From CAYOHG01 sp964465125 (GTDB taxonomy: Bacteria > Planctomycetota > Phycisphaerae > UBA1845 > Fen-1342), in contig CAYXIO010000036.1 in assembly GCA_964465125.1 (NCBI GenBank), positions 1-38,310 of the forward strand: 38,310 nt of DNA, read 5' to 3'. The notes beneath the pieces are model-generated. The model saw only the letters and a program-made list of their open reading frames with translations, ran no database searches and was not told the origin of the DNA. Shown here piece by piece: positions 1 through 7,516 of this stretch. The position numbers and the translations under genes were made by a program. How positions within the stretch are numbered: the first letter of the stretch is position 1; every line of letters begins with the position of its first letter.

Positions 1-2
1 TC

Positions 3-62
3 GCGGCGGAGTACTTGCGGGCGTGCGACATGCTGCAACACGTGCCGGCGGAGCAAGCGTGA
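3..62 (+). CDS. 3' end of an unidentified upstream gene
   Basis: The frame beginning at base 3 is open to a TGA at 60-62 and encodes 19 residues ending in PAEQA. The TGA overlaps the ATG of the next gene by one base (TGATG), an arrangement typical of translationally coupled genes in one operon. The fragment is too short to identify. That this frame is coding is inferred from the overlap and from the tight packing of the genes that follow. Confidence 0.45.
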   Translation, partial: AAEYLRACDMLQHVPAEQA

Positions 63-1558
63 TGCGGGACGTGCTGCTGACGGGCGCGACCGGCTTCCTC
101 GGGCACTACCTTCTGGCGGCGCTGCTGCGCGAGCCTGGAGTTCGCTGCCGGCTCATGCTGCGGCCTCCGGTCGACGCCGCAGCGCGGCGGCTGGCCCTGT
201 TGCTGGCTGAGTTAGGGCTCGATTTCGATTCACTGCGGGCGGGGGGCCGGGTGGAGCTGCTGGCCGGAGATCTTCCGGATCAACTGCCCTGCGGATCAGA
301 CGTTCAAGGCATCACCCACGTCATTCACGCCGCCGCACATACCGGGTTCGACGCCGATTCGAGCGGTGAGCCCGCCCGAACGAACGTCGAGGGGACGCGC
401 GCCATGCTCGCCTTGGCGGCCCAGGCGGGCGCGCCGCGTTTTGTGCTGATCAGCACAGGATTCGTGTGCGGGGATCGGCGCGGATGCGTGGCCGAGACGA
501 TTTCTCCGAATGCGCCCGCGTTCTCCAACGCTTACGAGCGGTCCAAGTGGGAGGCCGAGCAGCTTGCATGGGCTTGGCGCAGCGCGGGCCGGATCGTGAC
601 CATCTGCCGGCCCACGATCGTGTTCGGCGACTCGGCGCGGGGCCGTGCCACGGTGATGAACGGCCTTTACCTGATCGCGCGCGGCACCGAGATTCTGAGC
701 CGCGCGGTGGCCGACGAGCCGAACGTCGACCGGCGCCGAGTTTCGCTCCGGATCCTCGGCGACCCGCGCGCCACGATCAATGTCATTCCAGTGGATTGGG
801 CGGCGGACCGCGTTGCCCGCATCGCGCTCGACGATGCGCGCGAGAACCGCGTGCATCACGTCGCCAATCCGAACCCGCCCACGCACCAGGAGATCAAGGA
901 GTGGCTCGAGCACTGTTTTGGCCTGGCCGGCGGCGAGTTCTGTTCCGCGCCGTGGCCGCTCGAGCATCGCAACCACTACGAGGAGCTGTTCTACTCGCGC
1001 AGCAACGCCGTCCGCGACTACTTCCGTCGGGACTTGACATTCGAATCGAGCTGCGCCGATCCGGAGAACCGCCGGCGGCTGATCGATCGCGACAGCTTTC
1101 TGAGGGCCGTGCGCTATGCGCAGGAAACCCATTGGGGGCGCCAGCGCCGCGCTTCGCAGCGCGCGCGTCCATCCGCGGCGCGCGTCAGTCCGGGCTGGTA
1201 CTTTCGCGAATTTCTGCCGCGATCCGTGCCGCGCTCGCGCGTGGCGCGCGTCGATGCGCTCACGACCGTGGCCCGTTTTGTGATCGTAGGCGCGGAGGAG
1301 GGCGAGTGGGTCTGCCGGTTCGAGCAGGGGGGACTGGCGCAGGCGACGGCGGGGGCGAGCGGCCCGCAGGAGGTTTTCGGGTATCGGGTCACGCTCGACG
1401 AGTTCTGCGATGTCGTCACCGGCCGACGCCCCGTGCAGGATACATTCTTCGAGGGCGGCGCCGAAATGTTCGGCGACATCGACCAGGCCCTCAAGATGGT
1501 GACGATCATCGAGAAGTTCGTGGCAGAATTCCCAGCTCCTCTCGTGGCGGAGGGCTGA
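62..1558 (+). CDS. NAD(P)-dependent thioester-reductase-like protein fused to SCP2-like domain
   Basis: Encodes 498 aa. The N-terminal ~330 residues are an extended short-chain dehydrogenase/reductase of the thioester-reductase/fatty-acyl-reductase type: dinucleotide-binding GATGFLG at 8-14, an NVEGT segment near 108, STGFVCG with the catalytic Ser/Thr near 131, and YERSK with catalytic Tyr158 and Lys162. Such enzymes reduce acyl-CoA or carrier-bound thioesters, or epimerise sugars. Residues ~380-490 (ending GGAEMFGDIDQALKM...) look like a sterol-carrier-protein-2-type lipid-binding domain, supporting a hydrophobic acyl substrate. The ATG at 62 is preferred over the GTG at 23 because it overlaps the upstream stop (TGATG) and begins directly at the Rossmann strand. 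It is followed 3 bases later by the hydrolase gene. The exact substrate is unknown. Confidence 0.8.
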   Translation: MRDVLLTGATGFLGHYLLAALLREPGVRCRLMLRPPVDAAARRLALLLAELGLDFDSLRAGGRVELLAGDLPDQLPCGSDVQGITHVIHAAAHTGFDADSSGEPARTNVEGTRAMLALAAQAGAPRFVLISTGFVCGDRRGCVAETISPNAPAFSNAYERSKWEAEQLAWAWRSAGRIVTICRPTIVFGDSARGRATVMNGLYLIARGTEILSRAVADEPNVDRRRVSLRILGDPRATINVIPVDWAADRVARIALDDARENRVHHVANPNPPTHQEIKEWLEHCFGLAGGEFCSAPWPLEHRNHYEELFYSRSNAVRDYFRRDLTFESSCADPENRRRLIDRDSFLRAVRYAQETHWGRQRRASQRARPSAARVSPGWYFREFLPRSVPRSRVARVDALTTVARFVIVGAEEGEWVCRFEQGGLAQATAGASGPQEVFGYRVTLDEFCDVVTGRRPVQDTFFEGGAEMFGDIDQALKMVTIIEKFVAEFPAPLVAEG

Positions 1559-1561
1559 CTC

Positions 1562-2281
1562 ATGGCCGTCTGCGCCAGCGGAAATTGCGAAGAGCGCGTC
1601 GAGATCCCCGCCGAGGGCGCGCTGCACGTGTCCGGCGTTCTGGCCTATCCGTTCAGCGGCGAGGTAGAGGTCGGGGCCGTGATCGCCGGGCCGCACCCGC
1701 TGCTGGGCGGAAACCTGCGGTGCAACGTCGTGCGATCGCTGCGACAAGCGTTGGCGGAAGCTGGCGGCGCAGCGCTGACGTTCGACTATCGGGCGCTTGA
1801 CCAGATGGGCCCGGAAGCGCGCGAGTGGTCCGCCGTTACCGCCGAGTTCTGGCGCGACAGCCGTTGCCAGGAGGAATTCCGCTGGGCCGACGATGTGCGC
1901 TTCGCGGTTGCGGCGCTTGCGGGTTGGTGCGGGCCGCTTCCGACCATCCTGGTGGGCTACAGTTTCGGCTGCTGGGTGGTCGCGCAGCACGCCGCCGAGC
2001 TGAACCCGGCGGCGGTCATTCTGGTCTCGCCCAATCCGAATCGACATGATTTTTCGAGGCTCGCCGGCGCGCGGGCGCCGCTGTTTGTCCTTCAGACCGA
2101 CGACGACTTCGCCTGCCGGCCAGAGGATGCATCCGCATGGTTTGAAACGCTGCGCGCGCCGAAGCTGCGGTGTGTGCTTCCTGCGAGTGGGCACTTCTTC
2201 CGAGGCCGTGAGGCCGAGCTGGCCGCCTCGGTGCTGGGCTTCCTGCGAGAGTGCCGGGTTCTGGAGAATTCGACGTGCTGA
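1562..2281 (+). CDS. alpha/beta hydrolase
   Basis: Encodes 239 aa, the usual size of a single-domain alpha/beta hydrolase of the dienelactone-hydrolase/COG2945 type. The nucleophile elbow is GYSFG with Ser134. The acid is probably one of Asp180-182 (QTDDD), and the base is His211 in ASGHFF. An oxyanion-type GPHPLLGG segment lies at 43-50. There is no signal peptide, so it is cytoplasmic. The start lies 3 bases after the reductase stop and its end overlaps the start of the adenylate-forming enzyme, so it belongs to the same operon. A plausible role is thioester or ester hydrolysis in the same pathway, which is inference; the substrate cannot be read from the sequence. Confidence 0.8.
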   Translation: MAVCASGNCEERVEIPAEGALHVSGVLAYPFSGEVEVGAVIAGPHPLLGGNLRCNVVRSLRQALAEAGGAALTFDYRALDQMGPEAREWSAVTAEFWRDSRCQEEFRWADDVRFAVAALAGWCGPLPTILVGYSFGCWVVAQHAAELNPAAVILVSPNPNRHDFSRLAGARAPLFVLQTDDDFACRPEDASAWFETLRAPKLRCVLPASGHFFRGREAELAASVLGFLRECRVLENSTC

Positions 2282-3360
2282 CCACCGCTCGCGACGAGAC
2301 CGCAGTCGACTCGCGGCTGTGCGAGGCGTTGGCGATTCACTGCGATCCAAAATGGGGTTCGCCGTACTGGATCGAGCGCACCAAACAACTCGGATTCGAT
2401 CCTCGAACGGTCATCCGAACCGTCGCTGACCTGCCCCGGCTCGAAACCACGGAGGCAGCGGCACTGTCCGGCCGCGCGCTCGACGATTTCCTTCCCCGAT
2501 CGCTTCAGGGGGCGCGGTCGAAACTCATCGTCGCCCAGACCGGCGGAACGCTCGGCCGACCCGCCTGGACCGCCTATCTCGAAGACGAATTCGAGGAGGC
2601 GTTTGTCGAGCCGTTCGTGGTCGCGGCACGCCACGTCGGTTTCCCGCTCGGCGGGACATGGCTGTTTGTGGGTCCCTCTGGACCGCACATCATCGGCCTC
2701 GCCGCCGATGCCCTTGCGAGACGCAGCGGCTCGCCGCGGCCCTTCATGGTGGATTTCGATCCGCGCTGGTCCAAGAAACTGCCCGCCGGGAGCTTTGCGG
2801 CCCGGCGCTACCTTCGACACGTGCTCGAGCAGGCTCTCGCGGTGTTGCAGACGCAGCCCATCGACGTGCTCTTCACCACGCCCCCGATCCTGCAAGCACT
2901 CGCAGGCGAGATGACTCCCGTCCAGCGCGAGAGCATTCGGGGTGTGCACTATGGCGGGATGGCGCTCGAGCCCGAGGCCCTGCGTCGATCGCAGTGCGAG
3001 GACTTTCCGAACGCCGTGCACCTGTCCGGCTACGGCAATACGCTGTTCGGATGCTGCCTGGAACTCGATGCCAAGCCGGGCCGTGCGTTGCGCTACTACC
3101 CGTATGGCGATCGCCTGCACTTGTGCGTCGTTGCCGCGGAGGCGCCCTCGGCGCCGATTGAGGGCGGCGCCGGCAAGTCGGGCCGGCTCGTCTTCAGCCG
3201 CCTTGATCGCACGGAATTGCTGACCAACGTCCTGGAGCGGGATCACGCACGTCTTGTGTCGCCGCCCCGCGACGCGCCGGGCGGGTTTGGGCGGATGGGC
3301 GTGGAGTCGCCCGGCCCTGCGGCGAAGACCGCTCAGCGGGTCGCCGTCGGTCTCTATTGA
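2275..3360 (+). CDS. PaaK-like AMP-forming acyl/aryl adenylating enzyme
   Basis: Encodes about 361 aa. AQTGGTLGRPAW near residues 85-97 matches the phosphate-binding (S/T)GGTTGxP loop of adenylate-forming enzymes. GYGNTLFG corresponds to the adenine-binding YGxTE-type motif, and GRLVFSRLDRTELLTNVLERD resembles the core-to-tail hinge of the phenylacetate-CoA ligase/F390-synthetase-like group. At 361 aa it is shorter than typical PaaK (~430 aa), so the mobile C-terminal subdomain appears reduced. The GTG at 2275 is chosen over the GTG at 2251 because GGAG lies 9 bases upstream (2262-2265); it overlaps the hydrolase gene by 7 bases. It likely activates an acid as an acyl-adenylate for the neighbouring reductase pathway (inference). 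Confidence 0.7.
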   Translation: MLTTARDETAVDSRLCEALAIHCDPKWGSPYWIERTKQLGFDPRTVIRTVADLPRLETTEAAALSGRALDDFLPRSLQGARSKLIVAQTGGTLGRPAWTAYLEDEFEEAFVEPFVVAARHVGFPLGGTWLFVGPSGPHIIGLAADALARRSGSPRPFMVDFDPRWSKKLPAGSFAARRYLRHVLEQALAVLQTQPIDVLFTTPPILQALAGEMTPVQRESIRGVHYGGMALEPEALRRSQCEDFPNAVHLSGYGNTLFGCCLELDAKPGRALRYYPYGDRLHLCVVAAEAPSAPIEGGAGKSGRLVFSRLDRTELLTNVLERDHARLVSPPRDAPGGFGRMGVESPGPAAKTAQRVAVGLY

Positions 3361-3369
3361 GGTGCTTGC

Positions 3370-4890
3370 ATGTCTTGCAGAATGACGCGCGCTTGCTGGA
3401 TCACGTCGGTGGCACTGGGCGGCGCGCTTGGCCTGGTCGGATGTGCGTCGCCCACGTTCGAGAGAGCAGTGCGCGTGTCGATCGAGCAGCACCAGGTCGC
3501 CGACCCGGCGGCGCAGCGCGGCGACGCGGCCTGGTACCTGCGCTTCGATGCACTGCTGCTCAGCGACCTGGACGATGCGATCGCCACCTCAGACACGAAC
3601 GCCAAGCGGCAACTGGCGGCGGACCTGTACCGCGAGGGGGCACAACTGGCGCGCCGCGTGACTCGCGCAGAAATTGAACGCTTGCCGGCTGAAGCCCGCA
3701 GCGCCCTCGCAGGGCGATTCCAGCTCGAGCCAACCGCCGCCGCACTGCACGACCGGTTCGACCGCGCCGCCGACGACGCGCTGCGTACAGACCTCGCCAG
3801 GATCGACACGGCGCCCGCGGGCTCGTTGCAGCGGAAGCTGATCGCGCTGAGGCGAAGCGTCCATCCGCTGCCGGACGACCGCGGCCGCCTGGGACGACAG
3901 CTTACGCTCTGCTGGGCGGCGCTGCCGGCGTGGATTGGCTTGGAGAACGAAGAGGCCAAGTTGCGCTACAAGGCCGAGGCGCGGACGGCTACGAAACTGG
4001 ATCACATCGCGTTGTGGCGGCCCGAACCGAGGCCGAGCGACGATCTGCTGGGGCGCTGCGCGCCGATCATCGCCGTCGAGTGGCCGGACCAGCGCGCGTA
4101 CCCGGAAGCCGACGATCGGATCGGCGCTGTGCGCTTGCACGCAGCCGGGCGGAATATCGGCGTCACGGTCGATCCCGCGCACCCGCGCGTCTACGCGTAT
4201 CGTTGGACCGCGAAGATTCACGGGCGGCGCTATGCGCAGCTCGTGTACGTCTGGTGGTTTCCCGAGCGGCCCGAAATGGTCGCCAACGACCCCGCCGCCG
4301 GCCACATCGATGGCGGCATGCTGCGACTCACGCTGGACTCCCGCGAGCGCCCGGTCCTGGCCGAGTCCAGCCTCAACTGCGGCTGCGGCCACGCCGTGTT
4401 CGCCGCCCGGGAGCTCGAGCGCGCCGCGCGGGACGAGTTCGGCGAGCCGCTGCCGGGCAATCGATTCGCACTTGAGCAGGACCTCGCCCGCCCGCACGAG
4501 GTGATGGTCGTCGACGCCTTCGAAACCCCGTCGGAGCGCGACCGCCCGGTCGTTTTTCTGTCGGCCGGCTATCACGAGGTTTGCCGGATCGCGTTCGTCG
4601 ATGCCGCCCGCGGCGATGAGCTGCGCGCGGCGCAGGCGGCCCGCTATCAGCTTTCGCCCTACGCCGCCCTCGATGCGCTGCCGCTGGGCGATGGCGTGGG
4701 CTCGATGTTCGGCGCGGACGGGCTGGTGCACAACGCCGGCCGCCCCGAGGGCTACTTGCTCGCACCGACCGGCATCCTCAGCGCCGGACAGCCGCGCAAG
4801 CGCGGCGTTCAGCGCGTCCGCTGGGATGACTATCTCCTCGACGATCCGCACCTGCTCGAACGCACGCTGCGCCTGCCGCATGGGTTTTGA
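3370..4890 (+). CDS. large predicted lipoprotein of unknown function
   Basis: Encodes 506 aa. The N-terminus has basic residues, a hydrophobic stretch and a clear lipobox LVGC at 22-25, so the mature protein should be lipidated at Cys25 and exported. I do not recognise a family. Visible landmarks are a helical, charged first third, a region with GRRYAQLVYVWWFPERPEM, and a cysteine/histidine cluster CGCGH shortly after it that could bind metal. The gene begins 9 bases after the adenylating enzyme and ends 15 bases before the glycosyltransferase, so it is part of the same operon. Its co-occurrence with acyl and glycosyl enzymes suggests an envelope-located step or carrier, which is inference. 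Confidence 0.75.
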   Translation: MSCRMTRACWITSVALGGALGLVGCASPTFERAVRVSIEQHQVADPAAQRGDAAWYLRFDALLLSDLDDAIATSDTNAKRQLAADLYREGAQLARRVTRAEIERLPAEARSALAGRFQLEPTAAALHDRFDRAADDALRTDLARIDTAPAGSLQRKLIALRRSVHPLPDDRGRLGRQLTLCWAALPAWIGLENEEAKLRYKAEARTATKLDHIALWRPEPRPSDDLLGRCAPIIAVEWPDQRAYPEADDRIGAVRLHAAGRNIGVTVDPAHPRVYAYRWTAKIHGRRYAQLVYVWWFPERPEMVANDPAAGHIDGGMLRLTLDSRERPVLAESSLNCGCGHAVFAARELERAARDEFGEPLPGNRFALEQDLARPHEVMVVDAFETPSERDRPVVFLSAGYHEVCRIAFVDAARGDELRAAQAARYQLSPYAALDALPLGDGVGSMFGADGLVHNAGRPEGYLLAPTGILSAGQPRKRGVQRVRWDDYLLDDPHLLERTLRLPHGF

Positions 4891-4905
4891 CTTAACATCC
4901 TGGCC

Positions 4906-6099
4906 ATGTCTTGGGTGATGATCGCGCTGTGGGTTGCGTGGGGCGGCATCTGCGGCGTGTGGGGAGCGCTGCTCCTTGCACAACGTCGCGTGCGCCGCGA
5001 GGGTCTGCTGCTGCGCCCCCTGGCGGGCGACGAAGCGGAGGCCGGCGCCCTGCCGTCGGTATCGGTTGTGATCCCGGCCCGCAACGAGGGCGCCGCGCTG
5101 GCGGACTGTCTGCGGAACGTGCTCTCGCAGGACTACCCTGATCTCGCGGTGGTGGTCGCGGACGACCGCAGTGAGGATGACACCGCCGCGGTCGCCGCCC
5201 GAATGGCCGGGCTGGACGTGCGTGTGCGAGTGCTGCGGGTCGCGGAGCTGCCGCGCGGCTGGATGGGCAAGTCGCACGCGCTCTGGTGCGCGACCCGCCA
5301 GGAGACGGCCGACTGGCTGCTGTTCCTGGACGTGGACTGCGCACTCCGCCCGCACGCACTCAGGACCGCGATCCAGGAAGCGCGTCGCCGCGATATCGAG
5401 CTTCTGAGCCTCTGGCCTGCGCAAGCGCCGGGCGGATTCTGGGAACATCTGCTCATCCCGTTGTGCGCCGCGATCATCGCGCTGTGGTTCGGAGCCGCAA
5501 AACGGGCCGCGTTCGCAAACGGACAGTTTCTGCTCATTCGCCGCAGCGCCTATGAACGCATCGGCGGACATCAGGCGGTGTGCACGGCGCTCATCGAGGA
5601 CGTTCCACTGGCCGAACGCGCCGCGCAGGCGGGCGTCCGCCGTTGGGTCGGCTCCGGGCGCGAGTTAGTGCTGGTACGAATGTACACCCGTCTCGACGCC
5701 ATCGTCGCCGGCTGGGCGCGCATCTACGTGGGCGCGCTGCGAAGCAGCGCCAAGATCGCCGCGAGCGTACTGTGGCTGCTGTTCGGATCGCTTCTGCCCT
5801 ATGTCATGGCGGTTGTGCTGGCGATGATGCTCGTGAGCCCGACTCGGACCGCCGACCCGGCCACGCTACTCGTTTCCGCCGGCCTGTGCCTGCTCCATTT
5901 GACGCTGCTGTCGGCGGCAAGCTGGCGGTTCTGGGGCTTCGGCGGCTGCAAGCGCGGCTATCTCGCCCTGTATCCCTTGTCGGTGCTCATGGTCGCCGCC
6001 ATTCTGGTGCGTGCCTGGTGGTGGCTGACCGTGCGCCGGCGGGTCCCCTGGCGCGAGCGGGCGTACAACATTGACGCTCGCGGCGGGATCGTCCGCTGA
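4906..6099 (+). CDS. membrane-bound family 2 glycosyltransferase (HpnB/CrtQ-like)
   Basis: Encodes 397 aa. An N-terminal membrane helix (about 5-25) precedes a GT-A domain with VVIPARNEG (54-62), VVADDRSEDD, the metal-binding LDVD with Asp142 and Asp144, the PRGWMGKSHALW loop (116-127), and an acidic EDVPLAERA motif (Glu231/Asp232) typical of the catalytic base. Three or four hydrophobic helices form the C-terminal third. This domain order and the GWMGKxxAL loop resemble hopene-associated HpnB and carotenoid glycosyltransferases, which transfer sugars to lipids at the membrane. It is the last gene of the left-edge operon, and a GC-rich hairpin follows its stop by one base. Assignment to a specific lipid is not possible. 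Confidence 0.82.
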   Translation: MSWVMIALWVAWGGICGVWGALLLAQRRVRREGLLLRPLAGDEAEAGALPSVSVVIPARNEGAALADCLRNVLSQDYPDLAVVVADDRSEDDTAAVAARMAGLDVRVRVLRVAELPRGWMGKSHALWCATRQETADWLLFLDVDCALRPHALRTAIQEARRRDIELLSLWPAQAPGGFWEHLLIPLCAAIIALWFGAAKRAAFANGQFLLIRRSAYERIGGHQAVCTALIEDVPLAERAAQAGVRRWVGSGRELVLVRMYTRLDAIVAGWARIYVGALRSSAKIAASVLWLLFGSLLPYVMAVVLAMMLVSPTRTADPATLLVSAGLCLLHLTLLSAASWRFWGFGGCKRGYLALYPLSVLMVAAILVRAWWWLTVRRRVPWRERAYNIDARGGIVR

Positions 6100-6100
6100 C

Positions 6101-6117
6101 GGGCGGGACGCCCGCCC
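6101..6117 (+). terminator. GC-rich hairpin after glycosyltransferase gene
   Basis: GGGCGG (6101-6106) and CCGCCC (6112-6117) form a 6-bp stem with a 5-base loop, one base after the TGA. No T-tract follows, so a classical intrinsic terminator is doubtful. The sequence GGGCGGGACGCCCGCCC also looks like a dispersed intergenic repeat unit. Confidence 0.4.
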
Positions 6118-6178
6118 CACCCGTTTGTCGGGCGCGCCTCAGGAATCTCAGGTGCGGGGAACGCGGCCATCGTCCGCA

Positions 6179-6436
6179 ATGTCCGATCAGCACTCGGACC
6201 CTCCGCGCGAGCGGCAAGATCGACGAGGCGTTCATGAACGGCGGCCTTTCGATCCCGGCGGCTGGTCGGGGATTCTGCCGCCGGGACCGGCTGCCTGGTC
6301 GATTCCAAGCGAGGCCTGGCCGAGCATGTTCCGCAGATTCGAGGTGCCGCAGGCCCCGTCGTCCGGCGGGTCGCGTCGAGACGAGGGGCCCGGGGAGAGC
6401 GCCGAAATCAAGCGCTGCGGACGGTGCCGATGCTAA
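6179..6436 (+). CDS. possible small protein with C-terminal Cys cluster
   Basis: Open from ATG at 6179 to TAA at 6434-6436, 85 aa, rich in Pro, Arg and Ser and ending CGRCRC, which could bind metal. There is no recognisable domain and no obvious Shine-Dalgarno sequence. Third-position GC is mixed in the first half and higher in the second. An overlapping ORF on the other strand is similarly open, as expected at this GC content. It is listed because the spacer is long and nothing else fills it; it may well not be a gene. Confidence 0.25.
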   Translation: MSDQHSDPPRERQDRRGVHERRPFDPGGWSGILPPGPAAWSIPSEAWPSMFRRFEVPQAPSSGGSRRDEGPGESAEIKRCGRCRC

Positions 6437-6540
6437 CCACCAGCTCATGACGTGCGTATAAGGAGAGGAGGGAGGCGCTTTGCACCGAGCGCAGCCGCAT
6501 CCCACGGATTCGCATGGCTTTTTCGCGCCAGGAGGATGGC

Positions 6541-6864
6541 ATGGACGTCAGCGTCACGATGAAGGGGATCGACGATTCGTCCGCGCTGCGCAGCCAGGCC
6601 GAGGAGCGGCTGCGGAGCGCGCTGGACCGGTTTCAGAGTCGCGTGCGCAACGTCAGCATTCTGCTCGAGGACGTGACCGGCCCGCACAAGCAGACTGTCG
6701 ACAAGCGCTGCCGCATCTCTGTGTGGCTTGCGCACGGCGGAGAACTGACCATCGATGAGGTGGGCGCGGATGCATTCGCATCGCTGGCGGTGGCGCTGGA
6801 TCGGCTCAAGGCTTCGATCAGTCGCGAGATCGGCCGGAAGAAGCGGGGCGTCGGCGCGGGCTAG
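6541..6864 (+). CDS. hpf: short-form ribosome hibernation promoting factor (HPF/RaiA family)
   Basis: Encodes 107 aa beginning MDVSVTMKGIDDSSALRSQA, the beta-alpha-beta start of the HPF/RaiA fold. SQAEERLRSALDRFQSRVRNVSI, the KRCRISVWLAHGG strand and DAFASLAVALDRLKASISREIGRKK complete the domain. These factors bind the 30S subunit at the decoding/P-site region and stabilise idle ribosomes under stress. It has the length of the short form and lacks the ~60-aa dimerisation tail of long HPF. The ATG at 6541 has an excellent AGGAGG 5 bases upstream (6530-6535), so it is preferred to the in-frame ATG at 6514. The gene is convergent with the STAS-like gene, 88 bases away. Confidence 0.85.
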   Translation: MDVSVTMKGIDDSSALRSQAEERLRSALDRFQSRVRNVSILLEDVTGPHKQTVDKRCRISVWLAHGGELTIDEVGADAFASLAVALDRLKASISREIGRKKRGVGAG

Positions 6865-6952
6865 CGTGTCCGCGATTACCGAGAAGCAGGTGCGTGCACA
6901 GCACCCGCCGGTGTGGACAACCGCGTGGAGTACCAGCGCGGCGAGGACTCGC

Positions 6953-7393
6953 TCAGCTCTCCCGGTGCCCGTGCGTGATCCTGCCCGTTTCCTCGGCCGG
7001 GGCGCTCGCCTCCGGTTCGTCGGACAGAATCCACAGCCGCGCCTGGTTCGCCTGGTCGTGCGTGAAGTAGCGAATGCGGGCGCTGGTGAAGGGCCGGCAG
7101 AACGCGGCCATCCACGCCTGCCATTTGCGCTCGCCGATCATCGCCAGCCGCTCGATGTCGCGCGAGTGTTTCATCCCGACCTGAAAGTCCTTCCAGAGCG
7201 CGGCCATCGTCCAGCCGTGAAAATCGGTCATGTCGAACAGGATGCGGAGCTTGCCGTGCCCGGCGACCAGGCGGTCCAGCTCGGGCAGGATCGTCTCGTA
7301 GTCGGCCTTGGTGAGCTTGCCGGTCACGCGCACCTCGAGGAACCTGCCGCCAGCCTCTTCCTCGAACTCGATCATGCGGTGCAGCAGGGTCAT
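6953..7393 (-). CDS. SpoIIAA/STAS-like protein
   Basis: Encodes 146 aa starting MTLLHRMIEFEEEAGGRFLEVRVTGKLTKADYETILPELDRL. This and the following LRILFDMTDFHGWTMAALWKDFQVG match the SpoIIAA-like family (STAS fold), small soluble proteins of poorly defined role, possibly in stress or membrane association. The start at 7393 has a strong AGGAGG (- strand, complement of 7401-7406) 7 bases upstream. A TATCAT -10-like hexamer lies about 35 bases upstream. It is convergent with hpf and divergent from the GH43 gene. There is no serine-phosphorylation context such as an anti-sigma factor in the neighbourhood. Confidence 0.8.
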   Translation of the reverse strand: MTLLHRMIEFEEEAGGRFLEVRVTGKLTKADYETILPELDRLVAGHGKLRILFDMTDFHGWTMAALWKDFQVGMKHSRDIERLAMIGERKWQAWMAAFCRPFTSARIRYFTHDQANQARLWILSDEPEASAPAEETGRITHGHRES

Positions 7394-7427
7394 GGTAGTT
7401 CCTCCTGGACGAAAAGCCGCCCACTGG

Positions 7428-7433
7428 ATGATA
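7428..7433 (-). promoter_or_regulatory. -10-like TATCAT ahead of STAS-like gene
   Basis: On the - strand the hexamer reads TATCAT (5/6 to TATAAT) about 35 bases ahead of the ATG at 7393. The same hexamer recurs ahead of several other genes here. No good -35 is visible. Confidence 0.35.
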
Positions 7434-7516
7434 GACATCGCCCGCACGAGTTCTGGCGGGTAAGCTGCCCCGCATCGCTGCGCTTTGAGTCCACCATGCC
7501 TTCGGAGCCGCGCGCC

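Larger units (their letters stand above)
6100..6540. other. 440-base spacer with one possible small ORF
   Basis: Between the glycosyltransferase and the ribosome factor. It holds the hairpin at 6101-6117, a possible small ORF (6179-6436), a TATAAG hexamer at 6457-6462 that could be a -10 element about 80 bases ahead of the ribosome-factor start, and purine-rich AGGAGAGGAGG sequence at 6461-6471. No convincing -35 is seen. The 6541 start is served by the nearer AGGAGG at 6530-6535. Confidence 0.4.

Noticed and set aside
296..2350. 684-aa open frame on the - strand opposite the reductase and hydrolase genes
   Set aside because: Its translation is Arg/Ala-rich without any family signature, and the + strand carries complete, recognisable enzymes; a GC-rich antisense shadow.
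3589..5571. 660-aa open frame on the - strand
   Set aside because: Antisense to the lipoprotein and glycosyltransferase genes; no motif, signal or ribosome-binding site.
6755..7516. N-terminal extension of the GH43 frame
   Set aside because: It overlaps hpf and the STAS-like gene in other frames and would bury the lipoprotein signal peptide.
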